Assembly: GCA_030704615.1 (NCBI GenBank)
Contig: CM060734.1
Location: forward strand, 29,964,042-30,024,041
Direction of reading: 5' to 3'
Length of the DNA stretch: 60,000 nucleotides
Source of the DNA: Takakia lepidozioides
Taxonomy: Eukaryota; Streptophyta; Takakiopsida; Takakiales; Takakiaceae
Made by a program: the position numbers and the translations under genes
Part shown: one piece after another, positions 22,888 to 33,059 of the stretch
How positions within the stretch are numbered: the stretch's first letter is position 1
Layout: each line of letters starts with the position of its first letter
Notes under the pieces: model-generated
What the model saw: only the letters and a program-made list of their open reading frames with translations
Told to the model about the DNA's origin: nothing
Databases searched by the model: none

Positions 22888-23650
22888 GAAGCATTCGTGT
22901 CATTTACTACTGGGGTAACGACTCATTTTGAGTCGTAAAAGTCAAAAAACTGGGATCGACTAGAAGTTACAAACGACTAGTTACAACAGACGTGGAAGTT
23001 GGGTCGGACATCCAATGATTGGAGTGGTAAAGGACGCAGACGCGCGAACAACTGCTCAGCGATTATTGCAATTAATGCTGAAGAACCACGTGGCGTAACC
23101 AGGCGGGCCGCCCGTGTGTCTGACCTTTTGTGCTGACTTTGACTTTTCCCTCCGGATGAGTGGACTGACTCACCGGAGTGCGGTGACACATGGATGCGGA
23201 CGTGGACGACGATGTGGACGCCGACGTGGCGGCGCCACGGCGAGCAGCACTGCTGCCACGTGCCACTGGGCATGTAGCACTGCAAGTTATGTGGTCAACT
23301 ACCACGTGGCGTCCTGCAACTGCCGAAGTCGGCGCTACCACTGTTTTACTACTTTAAATGAAGTGCTCAAAATTACTTGAACAATCACTCATAGTGGTTC
23401 ATGCTTTGAAGTTTTGGTGTTTGTAATGAGCCGACTAGTACATATGCATGTAATGCCATACAAGAGAACTAATCATGTCATTAGAAATGCGAAAACAATG
23501 AAAGACATGCCATGAAACAAAACAAAATGAAAATGAAATGAAATGAAACAAATGGTACTTTCTTACATCTGCGGAAAGCTCAAAGAGCTTATGATACAAA
23601 ATGAAAAAATCAAAGTAAAAAAGCAGCCCAAAGCTACTACTGCTTTGGGG
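22888..23650. other. Segment rich in CACGTGGC motifs, no gene
   Basis: Begins at the break point of copy A. CCACGTGGC or its complement occurs at about 23,089, 23,258 and 23,304, and GACTCATTTTGAGTC, a palindrome, at about 22,921. The end is A/T-rich with AAATGAAATG simple repeats (23,520-23,560). It could be a small DNA transposon inserted into copy A, since the same motif cluster recurs at 38,610-38,790. Confidence 0.4.
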
Positions 23651-23659
23651 ATTGCCTAA

Positions 23660-25410
23660 GGGTCAAGGCCTCATGCAGGTAAGCTGCCAAGCAATTGTGA
23701 TCCTCATAATGCAAGGCTTAGTGTCAGATTGAGTCCCATGGAATAGACCATCTACCCATGCAGGTTTCTTGTAGCTATTGATCCACAGGGAATCATAGGT
23801 AATCTTGTGCTTGAAATCTAGCCCTTTTGGATGAATGTGGACCCACACTCTCTTTGCTCCTTCAACTATACATGCCTCTGCACAAATCATGCATTCATCC
23901 TTGCCTCGCTGCTAGTAGCTGACAATGACAGCCTCGATTTATTCTAGGAAGTATCCAACTCAGCTTCTCACACTAGTTCTTATGCTGAATGCATCTGTTA
24001 GTCTATGAAATGTAACAGGTATTCACCTTTTTGCCTTGGTTGTCCCATCATTGACTGGGGCAGAATAGTATTCATTCCACAACTTCTCCTCATCTCTGTT
24101 ACTTGTTTTTTGATACTTTCCTGTTGTCACATTGGCAGTATCATGTCAAAGTCACTCCAAACTAGATTCACTCAACCAGCTAACTTGCAGAATTCAACAT
24201 GGAAATTTAGGGCCAATTCTGATTAGAGGGAAAAACAAGGTGAAATGTGTTGAATAAGATGTCTTCATTAGCAGTGTCTGATTTTATAAATTGTGCCGCT
24301 GCTGCCAGTTGACCATCTACCCATGCAGGTTTGTTGTAGCTATAGAGTCAATCTGGAGCTTGAAGCCCGGCCCTCTTGGGTGAATCTACACCCACACTCT
24401 ATCCCTGCTCCGTCAACTATCTATGCCTCAAATCATGCATATATCATTGTCTTGCTGCTAGCAGCTGATGATGACAGCCTAGATTTGTTCATACACCCCA
24501 ACCCTATTTGGAAAAACAGGCTGAAATATGTTGAGGAAGGTGCCTTCATTAATTAGCAGCACCTCATTCTATCAATTGTGTTGCCGCTACTGTTTCCACT
24601 TGCAACAATTGACCATCTACTCCAGCTGATTTCTTTTAGCTATTGATCCCTCAGCCTGAACCTGAACATGAATCTGGACCTCTATCCCTGGTCCCTCAAC
24701 TATCCTTGCTCGCGTACAGATCATGAATACATCCCTCAGCCTTGCTGTTAGCAGCTGACAGTGACGGCGTGAAGTTCTTTCAGAAAACACCCCAACCTAG
24801 GACTTAACAGTAGTTCCAATTCTGAATTGCAACTGCTTCTCTCTGTAGTCGAACAAGCACTCACATTTTTGTCTCCATTGTCCCCCCACTGACTGGGGTC
24901 GGAAAGTGTTCATCCCAAAGCTTCTCTTCATCTTGTTATCTGTTTTTGGGTACTTTCCTGCTGCCACATCAGCAGTAACTTGTCAAAGTCACTCCAAACC
25001 ACCCCACATCCACCCAACGAGCTAACTTACAACATTCAATATGCAAATTCAAGGCTGGGTCTGATGAGAGGGAAAAATAGGCTGAAATAGGTCGAAGAAG
25101 AAGGTGCCCTCACCACATTGTCCTCAACCTTGTGTCATGACCCATGGAGGATTTGACTGACCATGCACCCAAGATGACCTCTTGTGTGTGCGAGGTGTGT
25201 GCTGCTTCCACAGGGAATTGTAGGCGATCTGGAGCTTGAAATCCGGCCCTCTTGGATGAATCTGGACCCACACTGCTCCCTGCTCCTTCAGCTATCCATG
25301 CCTCTGCACAAATCATGCATACATCCTTGCCTTGATGCTAGCAGCTGACAATAACACTCTAGAATTGTTCCAGCAAACACCCCAACCCTACTTATCACAC
25401 TAGTTCCTAT
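23660..25410. repeat. Satellite-like tandem array, units of about 300 to 560 bp
   Basis: Four successive units (about 23,745-24,300; 24,305-24,610; 24,612-25,130; 25,135-25,400) share blocks in order: GACCATCTAC with CCATGCAGG, then AGCTATTGAT, GGTGAATCT-like and CCCTGCTCC-like text, ATCATGCAT, GCTAGCAGCTGA, and in the long units CCATTGACTGGGG, CTTTCCTGCTGCCAC and CAAAGTCACTCCAAAC. A further unit lies inverted at 58,925-59,060. The array sits between an LTR and the remains of copy A, so it may be the leader of the pol-less element. No gene. Confidence 0.75.
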
Positions 25411-25418
25411 GTTGACTT

Positions 25419-26330
25419 GTGTCAAGCGGCTATTACTCACCCATCCCTTCGCTATCCGAGGTGGGAACTCCAAGGTAGAAGAGTTGGAAATCTCTAAGCA
25501 CTCAGCCCGCTCAGAACAATCAGTCATGACCTACAGCTAGTGTATCATGGGGGTGTTTCCTATTTGTATTCCTTCCCGTATTCATGTTAGTTAGTTACCT
25601 TACTGTTGGTATTTAAGTATCAGATTGCTTCAGCAATCTATCGGATTCCATCAACTCATACATTCATTTCACAGCTTCACTCAGATCTCTCTACACATGG
25701 TGAGTATGAAGTATGTATCAGATTAATATCTATCAAGTATCAGGCTGAAGCCATGGAGTCTCTAATCTGCTCTACATTACAACTCTACTCCTTGCATTCA
25801 TCAAGCATCAACAGATCGTTCTCCTCCTACTCCGTGCTCTCCCTCTTTCTACTCAAAGATGCGCTCCCCGCTTCATTTCCCCCTCCGTGATGCCAGCAGT
25901 CCCCCAAAGAAGTAGTCCCCAAGAAGTGCTCCCCCCAGATGTCCCCACTTCTCGCTTTATCTATTTACAAGCCGTTCTAACCGCTTTCCTAACTAACCGT
26001 TATCTCTGTAGTACACGTTCTTTTTTTCAGATGTCGTTCCCCCACAGTCGTTCCCTGCCAATGGTAACTGTTCCCCAGCTGTGCCGAGCTGTGACTGGCT
26101 GTATCAGGCTGTGGCGGGCTGTGACTGGCTGTGTCGGACTGTGTAGGGCTGTGCGAAGCTGTGGCGGCTGTGTCGGGCTGTGACGGGCTGTGTTGGCTGT
26201 GCGAAGCTGTGACGGGCTGTGCTGGCTGTGACTGGTTGTGTTGGACTGTGATGGGCTGTGTTGGCTGTGACTGGCTGTGTTGGACTGTGACGGGCTGTGA
26301 CGGGCTGTGATGGACTGTGTTGGGCTGTGT
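25419..26330 (-). repeat. LTR of copy B
   Basis: Begins after the G-run with ACACAGCCCAACACAG (minisatellite), passes GGGAACGACTGTGGGGG and ends GGGATGGGTGAGTAATAGC. It corresponds to 19,854-20,748 and to the + strand start at 59,347. It directly abuts the satellite array to its left. Confidence 0.65.
26075..26330. repeat. GCTGTG minisatellite in LTR (array 2)
   Basis: Same roughly 10-base unit as array 1, about 25 copies, at the U3 side of the copy B LTR. Unit order differs from array 1, which indicates independent expansion and contraction. Confidence 0.85.
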
Positions 26331-26428
26331 ATCTCCCCCCCTAAAGCCTGTTGCTGTCACCCCTAAGGCTCATATTGGTCTTAGTCTGTGTCAAAATTAA
26401 GGGTACCCCACACATCCCGTAAAAGCGT

Positions 26429-29400
26429 CTAAGTCCCAAGCAGTCCTCTAACATTACCCCTCCCCCTCTCAAAAAGCCGTGTCCTCACGGTTTGCTGTTT
26501 GGGATTTGTAAACCTTTGTGAGCGAGCACCTTTCTGACGGTTAGAGTCTCGTGAAGGACTCCTTATGCGAGCTCGAGTCCTGTCACTGGTTGACGGAGAT
26601 GATTGAACACTACCTGGATATGTCAGTCCCTCCTTTGGCTGATATCGAGGTAATCTTTTAGGCATAGGAGACCCCCGTCGCTTCTTCTCTGCCATCTGAA
26701 TTGCATAGTCCTCTGCCATGTCAAAAGAGTCCACTGAAGAAACAGTAGTATCAGAATCCTCGTCCCCCCCGAGGTGTTTTAACGGTCGAACTCTAACTGG
26801 AATTCTTTGGGGCATACAATGTTGTCCCACCATGTCTGGAAGTTTAAACTGCAAAACTTGCTGTAAGCGCTGAATGACAAAATTGGTGAAGACCCTGAAC
26901 TCCTTGTCTGTCCAGGTGAGTGGGGTACCAATGACTTGTGAATTGTGCAAGTTTTTCCATGCCTCATGGCCCTTAAAGAAAATATTGTCAGGCCCGAATT
27001 TCTGTGTTGACAAATTGTTCCAGGCCGCATGAAACCATGAATGAAGTTGGGAGTCCTTTTGCATCATCACCTTTGCATCATAGAGGTACATATGAGGTGG
27101 CACTGAAGGTAAGACCCAATGATCCCCACTGGAATAACTCAGAAAGCGCGATTGCATCTTCTGCTGCTCAATGTGATAACGTGCCAGAAAACAAGCAGCA
27201 TAGTATAACCCGCAGCCCATGACAATACTTGCTACCTCCTTGGTCTTGGTATAAATGTACCCATGTACAACTTGGAAGGCAATTAATTCCTTCAACATGG
27301 TACTTGCCTCATGCCAGTACCTCGCAAAGTGATGATCCTCAATGGGTCGATTGTTCGGAAGAACCTTAGTCCTAGTTGCCACTGGCAGCCAAATGCGCAT
27401 GATTTGGTAGTAATGTGCCAACGACTGTGGAGGACTAAATTCCTTCCAAGCCAAATCCAACACAATGGGAATTTGGTTGAAGGGCATAATCATAGCCCGA
27501 TTGTACTCCCGTGCAGCATGAGTTTTAGGTGGGTTAAAAGCAGCATCCCCCCATACCTCAGGCTGTGGTGGCTGTGGTGTGGCTGTAGTAATAACAGGGT
27601 TAGCTACTGTCACAGTGACTTGTTGTGGTCTTGGTGGCACTGGCTCTTGTACCACTGGCATCTCCTGCAACCCCTGCGAAGAAGACTGAAAAGCCAAAGT
27701 TCTGGCATGTAAATAAGAAGCCACCAGCTGCTCCTCAGGTGCAAAGACTCTCTTGTCGATATTTGAAGTGAGGTCCTCCACCCGAGTCTGCAGGCCGTCT
27801 ACATCCTCCTGTAACTCCGTTATCCTACTATAGACATTGTCTATAGTAGTTGTGGCAATGTTCTGCACTTGCAGTCTGAGCTCATTCATCTCGCTTTGGG
27901 TGAGCTTTCGTGGTGCTTTGCCCTCCACCGGCCCTTGTGCTAACCAGACCTGCATAAGGTGGTTATCCACCAAGTTGCTTGTGGCACCCCTGAGAATCTG
28001 CTCCTCTGTGAGCCTGTATACATCTATCTGCTGCTGTAAAGCCTCCATGCGCTTTGCATGAGGTTCAACCAAACTTGCATATGCAGCAGCCAGATTATTG
28101 GCTTCCTTCCAAGCCTTGTTAGCTACAGAGAGTTCATTTCTATTGGACATGAGCGTTTGTTGCAATTCCAGGATGTACCTCTCTTGGTCAGCTTCAACCT
28201 GCCTGTATTGCTTGAAAGTATTCTTGTTGCGACAGATTGTATTCTTCATATCAATAATGAGTTTCGTCTGCTCGAGATTATCAGCCTGTGCCTTCATACA
28301 TCTTTCCGCTTGGTTGTTAACTTCTAATGTAGTTTGCTCAAGCGTAGTTGTGAGTGTAGCACATTGTATGGCCATCCTGTCATGCACTGTCTGCAACTCC
28401 GTATGTAGTGCATTCACTTCTTGCAACTTGCTTTCATGCTTCACCTGCATTTGGTATAGCTGTTGCTTATGTGCTTCGTGCAACTGGTCTTGCGCGAGGC
28501 CTGCCTCAATCAATTGTTTCTTGGCCAATTGCAAAGCAGCTTTTGTACTCTCTAAGTCTTGCTGCATCTTGAGTGTGACCTCCTCATCAACCTTGTTTGC
28601 ACACTCAGTGGCAAGTCGAGCCTCAAACTCCTTCCTGAGTTCCTCCCTCAAAGCTGTCAATTGGGTAGTTGGAACATGGGATTTGACATAAGTGCCCAAC
28701 AAATTAAGTGTCCTACTTATGGAACTCATAAGCATGGTCTGTTGAGGGTCATCATGGTGAGCTTGCTGCTGTTCTCCCTGATCCTCAACAGTGTGATGCC
28801 TCACGAACCATTCAGGCCATTGCCCCACCATATTTTCTTCCTGAACCACTTCATCCGTCACAGGTGCTGCAGTGTCTTGACATTCTACCTGTGGTACCTC
28901 CGTTACAGGTGTGGGTATTATATGTACAGCAGGGTTTCCCCTGGACAACCACTGTACCTCTGGAATCATTGTTTCCCTGACCAAGCCAGAATTTTCATAG
29001 AGAAGGTCCCCCTTCTCAATTTCTGCCACCACCTGTTCTGTAGTGGGGATATCTAACCCTTCTTTCTCCAAATCAATTATTTGTGGTGGAACTGCATGGA
29101 CAACTTGTGGTAACTCTGTGACAAGCCGATCATCTGGCTGTGATGGCTGTGATACTGAAGTAACATCCTGTTCTCTCTCCACATGTTGCGTTGTTTGTAC
29201 CCACATCTCTCTGTGCTGTTGTGCCCCCTCTTGCACAAGAGTATGAGTAACTTCTTCCTCTAGCTGTCTCCTAGCCAATGGTTCTGCTTCTAATGTGATT
29301 GCTTTTCTCTGCCTCTTAGGCTGTTGATGCTCTGCCAATCCCCCTTCACCCTGTGAAGAACCTTGCTCTTCTATGGCAGTGGTTGTTGTCTCAAACACTC

Positions 29401-29590
29401 CCATCTCCTTCCTTTCTCTCGCATCAAGTATGCACGAGTCTAGAATAATTTGTGCAATGATTGGCCCAGACACTATGATAGGAGACTTTGCGGCAGTGCC
29501 TTGTAATCTCTTCATCTCCTCTACCAGTGCGTTGTACATTATGTCCGCCCATGCTACCTCTACTCCTCTCAGTTTCTGCTTCTGCTGGTA
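26429..29590 (-). CDS. Long ORF of pol-less retroelement: coiled coils plus conserved C-terminal domain, function unknown
   Basis: Open without interruption for over 1,050 residues. The frame extends to 29,797, but the first 65-70 residues overlap + strand coding and look like a shadow; WADIMYNALVEEMKRLQG near 29,545 is the first convincing part. Then come a Gln/Glu/Val-rich region, a long coiled coil (about residues 400-640: LREELRKEFEARLA, QVKHESKLQEVNALHTEL), a Pro-rich spacer, a conserved globular region (about residues 810-1000: MPFNQIPIVLDLAWKEFSPP, VHGYIYTKTKE, SYSSGDHWVLP, WFHAAWNNL) and a Ser/Arg-rich basic tail (RARIRSPSRDSNRQ). No zinc knuckle or catalytic motif is visible. It may act as a gag-like structural protein. 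That copy A is broken while this one is intact suggests later or selected mobility. Confidence 0.7.
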   Translation of the reverse strand, partial: YQQKQKLRGVEVAWADIMYNALVEEMKRLQGTAAKSPIIVSGPIIAQIILDSCILDARERKEMGVFETTTTAIEEQGSSQGEGGLAEHQQPKRQRKAITLEAEPLARRQLEEEVTHTLVQEGAQQHREMWVQTTQHVEREQDVTSVSQPSQPDDRLVTELPQVVHAVPPQIIDLEKEGLDIPTTEQVVAEIEKGDLLYENSGLVRETMIPEVQWLSRGNPAVHIIPTPVTEVPQVECQDTAAPVTDEVVQEENMVGQWPEWFVRHHTVEDQGEQQQAHHDDPQQTMLMSSISRTLNLLGTYVKSHVPTTQLTALREELRKEFEARLATECANKVDEEVTLKMQQDLESTKAALQLAKKQLIEAGLAQDQLHEAHKQQLYQMQVKHESKLQEVNALHTELQTVHDRMAIQCATLTTTLEQTTLEVNNQAERCMKAQADNLEQTKLIIDMKNTICRNKNTFKQYRQVEADQERYILELQQTLMSNRNELSVANKAWKEANNLAAAYASLVEPHAKRMEALQQQIDVYRLTEEQILRGATSNLVDNHLMQVWLAQGPVEGKAPRKLTQSEMNELRLQVQNIATTTIDNVYSRITELQEDVDGLQTRVEDLTSNIDKRVFAPEEQLVASYLHARTLAFQSSSQGLQEMPVVQEPVPPRPQQVTVTVANPVITTATPQPPQPEVWGDAAFNPPKTHAAREYNRAMIMPFNQIPIVLDLAWKEFSPPQSLAHYYQIMRIWLPVATRTKVLPNNRPIEDHHFARYWHEASTMLKELIAFQVVHGYIYTKTKEVASIVMGCGLYYAACFLARYHIEQQKMQSRFLSYSSGDHWVLPSVPPHMYLYDAKVMMQKDSQLHSWFHAAWNNLSTQKFGPDNIFFKGHEAWKNLHNSQVIGTPLTWTDKEFRVFTNFVIQRLQQVLQFKLPDMVGQHCMPQRIPVRVRPLKHLGGDEDSDTTVSSVDSFDMAEDYAIQMAEKKRRGSPMPKRLPRYQPKEGLTYPGSVQSSPSTSDRTRARIRSPSRDSNRQKGARSQRFTNPKQQTVRTRLFERGRGNVRGLLGT

Positions 29591-29622
29591 TTGACATTTT
29601 TCAAGTGGATTTGTTCTTACTG

Positions 29623-30082
29623 TAGGATGCCAAGTACTGTAGGAGGGACGTCTACACCGCAGTTCATGGGCAGGAGGAACGTGCATTTTTTTGCCAGGGG
29701 GGGTTTCATGCCTAGTCCAGAAAGGGACTACATCCTTCCTACTTATGTTGCTCGGCTTGCTTCGGTGTCCATTAGGAGGTGTTCCGAACCTAGTCATGTA
29801 CAGCAGATTTTAGACGAGGCAAGCCTCAAGAAAATGAAGATGAGGGAGGAGGTAGCAGCTATTAGAGCCCGTCAGGCTCGTAGATTTGTCTTGGATTCAG
29901 CTGAGGAAAGTGGGGGAGAAGATGCAGAAGATTCCCAGGAGGTGAGGTGGACAGTCCCCCAAGAGGACGAGATTTTTGAGAGGCATAGTGGAACTGATGC
30001 ATCACAGAGCTCGGAGGATGAGGGGGATGAGGGGGATGAGGAAGAAGGTGGGGCAAGTTCCTTGGAGGGTGTAGGAGAGTAG
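29623..30082 (+). CDS. C-terminal piece of an unknown protein with acidic tail
   Basis: The frame starts near MPSTVGGTSTPQFMGRRNV (about 29,627), contains EEVAAIRARQARRFVLDSAEE and ends in a Ser/Asp/Glu-rich run (SQSSEDEGDEGDEEEGG). TAG is followed about 70 bases later by AATAAA (about 30,147), consistent with a true 3' end. It may be the tail of a transposase or host gene whose upstream part was cut at the junction with copy B. No family recognised. Confidence 0.4.
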
Positions 30083-30146
30083 TGCCCATTCCGGCTATGA
30101 CAGTTAGAACACACTTGTATAGACGTGGCTTGCCACAAAATTTGCA

Positions 30147-30152
30147 ATAAAA
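30147..30152 (+). terminator. Poly(A) signal AATAAA
   Basis: AATAAA within GCAATAAAATG, about 65 bases after the stop of the acidic ORF at 30,082. Confidence 0.35.
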
Positions 30153-30249
30153 TGTTGCATTTCAAGTCCACTGGTGCCACATTTCAACTTCACATGACCC
30201 TATTTTCGTGCCTCCTAACCCTATTTCCGTGGACACACAATGGTCTGCT

Positions 30250-30300
30250 CATGTTTTTTTTTTTTTCCGCTCATGCTCATGCCGCTCATGAAATAGCAGC
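30250..30300. repeat. CATGAGC-rich terminal motif (possible transposon end)
   Basis: GCTCATGCTCATGCCGCTCATG followed by AAATAGC stands in inverted orientation to GCTATTTCATGAGC with CATGAGCGGCATGAGC at 35,988-36,018, the middle of the large MULE palindrome. The pair may be the terminal inverted repeats of one element of about 5.8 kb. Confidence 0.4.
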
Positions 30301-30338
30301 CCCCCTTTAAAAGTACCGAAAAGCGAAATCCATGTCAC

Positions 30339-31315
30339 ATGTGTTATCCTAGTGGACAGTCCAGAGTGGAAAATCCATGGAAGGAAATTAAATCTAAAAT
30401 CCAGTTACAGCCAATCATAAGCCAGAAGCAGGATCAAGAAATTGGAGGGATTTTAAGTGCAAGAGTCGGCGTCGTTCCAAGTAACGGGCGTCTCGACGGG
30501 ACAGACCATCAATGCTATAGCTTTGAAGCTATGGAGGAACTAACAGACTATACGCTCGCGATACTATTTACGCAGTGGCACGTGGATAGAAGAACAGAGA
30601 GTATCTTTTCTCTTAATCGATGCTTGCAAGCCCCGCAGGCTTACAAGAAATTACCCATAGCATTTTGTGGCAACCATACGTTTATGCTTTGTGCCCTGCA
30701 GGCATTTCTTCAATTGTTACAGCCAAAACCTTTCTGTGGGTCTAGAATGAAGAGAGTGAGAGGAATGGAAGAAATCAGGGTGAAGAGCACCACAATCCTG
30801 CAGAAACAAACGATTGCTACTCCACAGGCGGTACAGTTACTGAAGGAGCTGCGATTAGAAGGATTGCAAAGCAAAGATTGGACATTGCACCATAGGCAGT
30901 ACATGTTACAATTCTTGCAGAACTTTGAGCCTAGGACAGGAGCAACAACGGTGAAGGGAGTTGAATTAGAAGTTACTCCCCTATACCTACAACAACTGTT
31001 TGAATTGCCATCAGGTCAGGTGCATGTGGAGGAGCACAGGGCAAGACTGCAAATAGGGGACTTATTCCAAGAAGGGAGTTTATTTAAAACTCAGGGTTAT
31101 GCTTGTACCAAGGCCGTGTACCCAGGGCTAAGGGAGGTAGGCCAGGTATTGAACGTTCTGTTTGGCATGAAACAGAACCAACAGTATTTGAGAAGATCCT
31201 TCACAGAGGAAATACTAAAGAGCGAGGGGAGGTGCCTTACAAAATCAGGAGGCAACTTACAATGCGACCACTCACTCGTAAACCATTTTTGGTACCATTT
31301 TCCTAGGTTGGGCCC
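30339..31315 (+). CDS. Unknown ORF inside the putative MULE-type element
   Basis: An open frame of about 325 residues; the best internal start is MEELTDYTLAI at 30,532. It reads QLLKELRLEGLQSKDW, QFLQNFEPRTGATTVKGVEL, VTPLYLQQLFELPSGQVHVE and GYACTKAVYPGLREVGQVLN, a helical, protein-like sequence that faintly recalls plant mobile-domain proteins of repeat elements. The last residues (LGPNMAKSQN) come from the palindromic array it runs into, so the original C-terminus is lost. Being between a CATGAGC end and the array, it may be a captured fragment or a second transposon gene. Function unknown. Confidence 0.4.
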
Positions 31316-31985
31316 GAATATGGCTAAGTCCCAGAACTGACTGGGCGCGGAACTAGAAAAATGGCGCCGAATTTCCGGTTGCAGTTCCATCCACCCTAGG
31401 GACTTAGCCATTTTCGGGGCTGAAAATGGCTAAGTCCCAGATCTGACTGGGTCCGGAACTAGAAAAATGGCGCCGAATTTCCGATTTTGCTGCCAGCCAC
31501 CCTAGGGACTTAGCCATTTTCGGCCCCGAAATGGAAAAATGGCGGTTTTTTTTTTTTTTTTTTTTTTTTTTTTCTCGGCGCCATTTTTCCAGTCGGGGCC
31601 GAAAATGGCTAAGTCCCAGATCTGATAGGGCGCGGAACTGGAAAAATGGTGCCGAATTTCCAGTTGCGGTTCCAGCCACCGTAGGGACTTAGCCATTTTC
31701 GGGGCCCTGAACTGGAAAAATGGCGCCATTTTTCCATTTCGGGGCCGAAAATGGCTAAGTCCCAGATCTGATTGGGCCCAAAACTGGAAAAATGGCGCCG
31801 AATTTCCGATTTTGGTGCCAGTCAGATCTGGGACTTAGCCGTTTTCGGCCCCGAACTGGAAAAAATGGCGTTTTTTTTTTTTTTTTTTTTTTTTGGCGCC
31901 ATTTTTCCAGTTCGGGGCCGAAAATGGCTAAGTCCCAGATCTGACTGGCACCGAAATCGGAAATTCGGCGCCATTTTTCCAGTCA
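31310..31985. repeat. Array I: GGCTAAGTCCCA / GGCGCC palindromic units
   Basis: About nine units pair ATGGCTAAGTCCCAGATCTG with its complement and GGAAAAATGGCGCCGAATTTCC-type half-sites, in alternating orientation, with two T runs of more than 20. Each pair forms an imperfect hairpin. The same two motifs recur at 35,400-36,660 next to MULE coding. Confidence 0.85.
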
Positions 31986-32965
31986 TGCAGGTAATTCGAA
32001 GAGCAGATGGATGGAAATCCGGCGCCGGATTTCCATCCGCCAGGTAAGTCGGCGCGCAAAATTTCCGTCATGCAGGTAATTCGAAGAGCGGATGGATGGA
32101 AATCCGGCGCCGGATTTCCATCCTCCAGGTAAGTCGGCGCTGCAAATTTCTGTCATGCAGGTTACTTGTGAGCGGATGGATGGAAATCCGGCGCATGATT
32201 TCCATCCGCCAGGTACAAAATTTCCGTCATGCAGGTAATTCGGAGCGCGGATGGATGGAAATCCGGCGACGGATTTCCATCCTCCAGGTAAGTCGGTGCA
32301 CAAAATTTCCGTCATGCAGGTAATTCGAAGAGCGGATGGATGGAAATCCGGCGCCGGATTTCCATCCGCCAGCTAAGTCGGCGCGCAAAATTTCCGTCAT
32401 GCAGGTAATTCGAAGAGCGGATGGATGGAAATCCGGCGCCGGATTTCCATCCGCCATGTAGGTCGGCGCGCAAAATTTCCATCATGCAGGTAATTCGGAG
32501 CGCGGATGGATGGAAATCCGACGCCGGATTTCCATCCTCCAGGTAAGTCGGCGCTGCAAATTTCCGTCATGCAGGTAATTCGAAGAGCGGATGGATGGAA
32601 ATCCGGCGCCGGATTTCCATCCGCCAGGTAAGTCGGAGCGCGGCCGGATGGAAATCCGGCGCTAAATTTCCATCCTGTAGGTAACTCGGAGCGTCGAATT
32701 TCCGTCAGGCAGGTAATTCGGAGGGCGGATGGTTGGAAATCCGGCGCCGAATTTCCATCCTGCAGGTAACTCGGAGCGCCGAATTTCCGTCATGTAGGTA
32801 ATTCGGAGAGCGGATGGATGGAAATCCGGTGTCGAATTTCCATCCTGCAAGTAATTTGGAGCCTGGATGGACGGAAATCCAGCGCCGAATTTCCATCCAA
32901 CAGGTACCTTGGATTGCTGGATGGAAATTCGGCGCCGAATTACCATCCTGCAGGTAATTTCTGAG
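31985..32965. repeat. Array II: about 110-bp units with ATCCGGCGCCGGAT core
   Basis: Eight to nine tandem units. Each has GGATGGATGGAAATCCGGCG, the mirrored GCCGGATTTCCATCC, CAGGTAAGTCGG, then AAATTTCCGTCATGCAGGTA. Frames such as MEIRRRISI are repeat shadows. Later units drift to CGCCGAATTTCC, grading into array III. Confidence 0.9.
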
Positions 32966-33059
32966 CGTGGCCGCTAGGTTTTTGGTCTAAGAAGACACTA
33001 AACCTTTAGTTTTTTTGGCTGAAGTCCACTTTTAGACACGTTTTTCAGGGAATTCTCGA

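Larger units (their letters stand above)
25419..29600 (-). mobile_element. Large retroelement lacking visible pol, copy B
   Basis: Minus strand order: long ORF (about 29,590-26,429), about 90 bases of 3' UTR, purine tract AGGGGGGGAGA at about 26,334-26,344, then an LTR (26,330-25,419). Only one LTR is seen for this copy; its 5' side is cut at about 29,600, where an unrelated + strand coding piece starts. The single long ORF without RT, protease or integrase fits a LARD-type non-autonomous element, but I cannot exclude a distant gag. Confidence 0.7.

Noticed and set aside
29591-29797. First 65-70 residues of the minus-strand long ORF as real protein
   Set aside because: They overlap a better + strand coding sequence and read as its antisense; the element similarity begins at about 29,590.
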